Under the pieces are notes generated by a model. The model saw nothing but the letters and a program-made list of their open reading frames with translations, made no database searches and was not told the origin of the DNA. DNA of 64,000 bases from contig OY101115.1 in the NCBI GenBank assembly GCA_956465555.1, positions 2,976,001 through 3,040,000 on the forward strand, given 5' to 3'. A program made the translations under genes and the position numbers. Origin of the DNA: Nitzschia sp. pyKryTriq1. Its lineage: Eukaryota; Bacillariophyta; Bacillariophyceae; Bacillariales; Bacillariaceae. Below are positions 62,332 to 64,000 of the stretch, piece by piece. Within the stretch, counting starts at the first letter, position 1. Each line of letters starts with the position of its first letter.

Positions 62332-62979
62332 CTACCATCCCATGATCTCCTTTCGATGTCGAACTAGGAGCTCTTCATTCAATGGTTTCGTCAGAATGTC
62401 GGCAGGCTGATCTTCAGTCGCAATTTTGTGGATTGTGATCTGTGGATCCTTTCCATCGGTGTACGAACGGAAGAAGTGCAGACGGTTGTTCAAATGTTTG
62501 GTTCTTGGTCGGAACTTTGGGACTTTAGCGATCTCGATGGCGCCGGTATTGTCCTCAAACACTTTACATCTCATCTTCGACGTCGTCGTCACGATAGGAT
62601 AGCCTATTTCCTTCATTTCCTTGAAAAGTTCCATGACGGGAATTGCATCCCGAAGTGCGTAGCTGATTCCCGTAAATTCGCTCTCCGTTGAGGATAGTGC
62701 AATCTCAGTTTGTAGCTGGGATTTCCATAGTAGCGGTGCTCCTGCATAAGTAATGATGTATCCGTGTCTCGATCTTGCGGTGTCACGGTCCCAATGTTCG
62801 TTGGGGTCCCAGTTACCTGCGAAGTCGGCGTCGACAAATACTTCTAGATCCCGACCTTCTGCTGGTCGCAGAATCGTTCCCTTGTCACGAGTTCCCTTCA
62901 AATATCTACCAAGCCACTTCACGGCTTCTCCGTGTTCTTTCTTCGGGCAAGTTGAGAATCGCGCACATTGATGCGTTAT
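62332..62979 (-). pseudogene. Ty1/copia pol fragment (end of reverse transcriptase and RNase H)
   Basis: Open on the minus strand from directly after the 5' LTR remnant to TAG at 62332. Motifs: HQCARFSTCPKKEHGEAVKW, WLGRYLKGT, LEVFVDADFAGNWD (RNase H Asp), ALSSTESEFTGIS, KVFEDNTGAIEIAK, PRTKHLNNRLHFFRSY and DQPADILTKPL. The reading frame is intact over this part, so loss is by deletion rather than decay, and the copy may be fairly young. Confidence 0.88.
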
Positions 62980-63133
62980 GTTACCTGATTATTCTTACAC
63001 ACACTTCGTCTCGTTTTCATTCATCTTGCCAGCAAGCAGACTATACAAGATATGTTGAATTTGTAAGCAGCTATAGCACTGACTGCCTTGACCCTGGCTA
63101 TTGTTTCGATACCGGTAGAGGAAGTCTTCCGAA

Positions 63134-64000
63134 ATGCCCAACGAAGCCGAGAGTACTGGTAGTACAACGAGTGTCCCTGTGGCACCCAAAACAGTGGATC
63201 GATCGACAGTTCCGTGGCAAGTTGATTGGAAAAATCCCACTTGGAAAGAATATTCTACCCCGGCTCCTTCCACCCCCAGACGACGAAAGCAAAATGACCG
63301 CAGTGAAACCATTGTAGGAGTTTCCACCGCCCAGGTGCAAGCTCGTGAAATCGCCGCCGAATCTCCTTCTGTCTGGCAATTGTTGTCATCGGCCACTGAC
63401 AATACTCACAACGATCAAGACGAGGACGACCACTGGTTGCTGACAGTCACTTTGTTGGATCCTTCGGGAGAATCCTTCATTAGCAGCAGTACTGGTAATG
63501 CGAGGAATACCCAAGTTGCGACAGATATTCTGTTGGAATTGATGCATTGTGAAACGCAAGAAATCCTTCATTCGCGACGATTAGTGTGGCCCGAGACCAT
63601 GGGTAGCGCCACCAAACAAAGAAAAGCGGCAATGAAACGAAGTCTTTGGATGGAGTTTGGAGACGTATTTTTGCCATGGCTGAAACTGGATCCGGTGGAT
63701 GAAAATACAGCAGACGATGATAAAGTCGGCACGGTTACGAGTACTTGCTTTCCTTCCGATACTGGTGTGGTGGCAGCTACCCTTTGTCGTCAACCGTTAA
63801 CGAATCATCGAGCGAAGCGAGAGGAAGCTTTGGAAGTGATTTCGTCCATGCTAGTAGGATTGGGGCCTTCGACGACAGCAGCAACTGCCGGTGAAGAAAT
63901 CAGTGTAGAAGGGAGAAGCCGTACCGGTATTGTTGCAGACAACGAAGAAACTACGAGAAGTGGCCAAGAGCAGGGGGGCGTCGAAGAATCATCATCATCG
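63134..64000 (+). CDS. Protein of unknown function, truncated by the window edge
   Basis: The first ATG follows an in-frame TAG (about 63117-63119), and the frame stays open for 289 codons to the last base of the window. The predicted protein starts MPNEAESTGSTTSVPVAPKT. It has a basic patch (PRRRKQNDR), then an ordered region (about 80-200: WLLTVTLLDPSGESF, VATDILLELMHCETQEILH, SRRLVWPETMG, RSLWMEFGDVFLPWLKLDP). The end is acidic. No domain recognised. The long open frame with sensible composition supports a real gene. Confidence 0.65.
   Translation, partial: MPNEAESTGSTTSVPVAPKTVDRSTVPWQVDWKNPTWKEYSTPAPSTPRRRKQNDRSETIVGVSTAQVQAREIAAESPSVWQLLSSATDNTHNDQDEDDHWLLTVTLLDPSGESFISSSTGNARNTQVATDILLELMHCETQEILHSRRLVWPETMGSATKQRKAAMKRSLWMEFGDVFLPWLKLDPVDENTADDDKVGTVTSTCFPSDTGVVAATLCRQPLTNHRAKREEALEVISSMLVGLGPSTTAATAGEEISVEGRSRTGIVADNEETTRSGQEQGGVEESSSS

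Larger units (their letters stand above)
61987..63005 (-). mobile_element. Internally deleted Ty1/copia element with LTR and target-site duplication
   Basis: A 6-bp direct repeat CACACT flanks the element (61987-61992 and 63000-63005). Between them on the minus strand: about 20 bp of 5' LTR start (62999-62980, TGTAAGAATAATCAGGTAA), the 3' end of pol (62979-62332), a polypurine tract GAAAGAGGGAG (62309-62299), and a complete 306-bp 3' LTR (62298-61993) that starts TGTAAG and ends TAACA. The first 19-20 bp of the LTR are repeated at the 5' end, then sequence passes directly into pol. Gag, protease, integrase and most of the reverse transcriptase are absent. Confidence 0.85.

Noticed and set aside
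1-64000. CRISPR arrays, operons, Shine-Dalgarno sites, tRNA and rRNA genes
   Set aside because: Looked for and not found. The DNA is eukaryotic with spliced genes, and no cloverleaf with the T-loop consensus was recognised by eye; a covariance-model scan would settle the tRNA question.

Overview
The window is nuclear DNA of a photosynthetic stramenopile, most likely a pennate diatom. The evidence is: short GT-AG introns (about 75-215 bp) inside otherwise compact genes; bipartite plastid targeting presequences with AFAP/HAF-like cleavage sites (the 105-aa protein near 4.0 kb and the lumenal FKBP near 54.7 kb); tandem Helicase-Associated repeats; Ty1/copia remnants; and core eukaryotic genes (SF3B1, RRN3, PEX19, NAA35, FIS1). 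I cannot name the species from the sequence. Splice sites were assigned by eye from GT-AG consensus, reading frame and family conservation.

Layout. 0-6 kb: end of an unidentified gene, a 138-bp tandem duplication with a strong hairpin, a small membrane protein, a two-exon gene of unknown function, a small plastid-targeted membrane protein, and a truncated LINE endonuclease. 6-14 kb: ataxin-10-like protein, UDP-glucose 4-epimerase, a membrane-anchored papain-type protease, and a TcdA/ThiF-type E1-like enzyme. 14.5-15.5 kb: a mosaic of direct repeats holding a tyrosine-recombinase C-terminal fragment. 15.7-26.4 kb: four-TM protein, PSI-domain membrane protein, Myb factor with Cys clusters at both ends, PEX19 with a farnesylation box, NatC subunit NAA35, and a plastid 2Fe-2S protein. 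27-39 kb: ZIP transporter, FIS1, a p31comet/MAD2L1BP homologue, two unknown proteins, and SF3B1. 40-51 kb: two related small secreted proteins, a mitochondrial-type membrane protein, a NUDT6-like Nudix protein, a ubiquitin-like/ribosomal eL41 fusion, a J-domain protein, a decayed duplicated gene, and a convergent pair (DUF1995 protein and plastid adenylate kinase). 51-64 kb: copia debris, a LarB homologue, lumenal FKBP, RRN3, two convergent gene relics, an HA-repeat protein, an internally deleted copia element with LTR and target-site duplication, and a gene running off the right edge.

Most genes are unrelated single-copy functions, as expected of a compact algal genome. The exceptions that may work together are the DUF1995/adenylate kinase pair (these two domains are fused in plant plastid adenylate kinase 5) and the 40.4/42.1 kb paralogue pair. 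Intergenic DNA is notable for dense GTAC / GGTACC / ACCGGT palindromic tracts. The most striking observations are the ubiquitin-like-eL41 fusion and a bacterial-type nickel-pincer cofactor enzyme (LarB) split by an intron.
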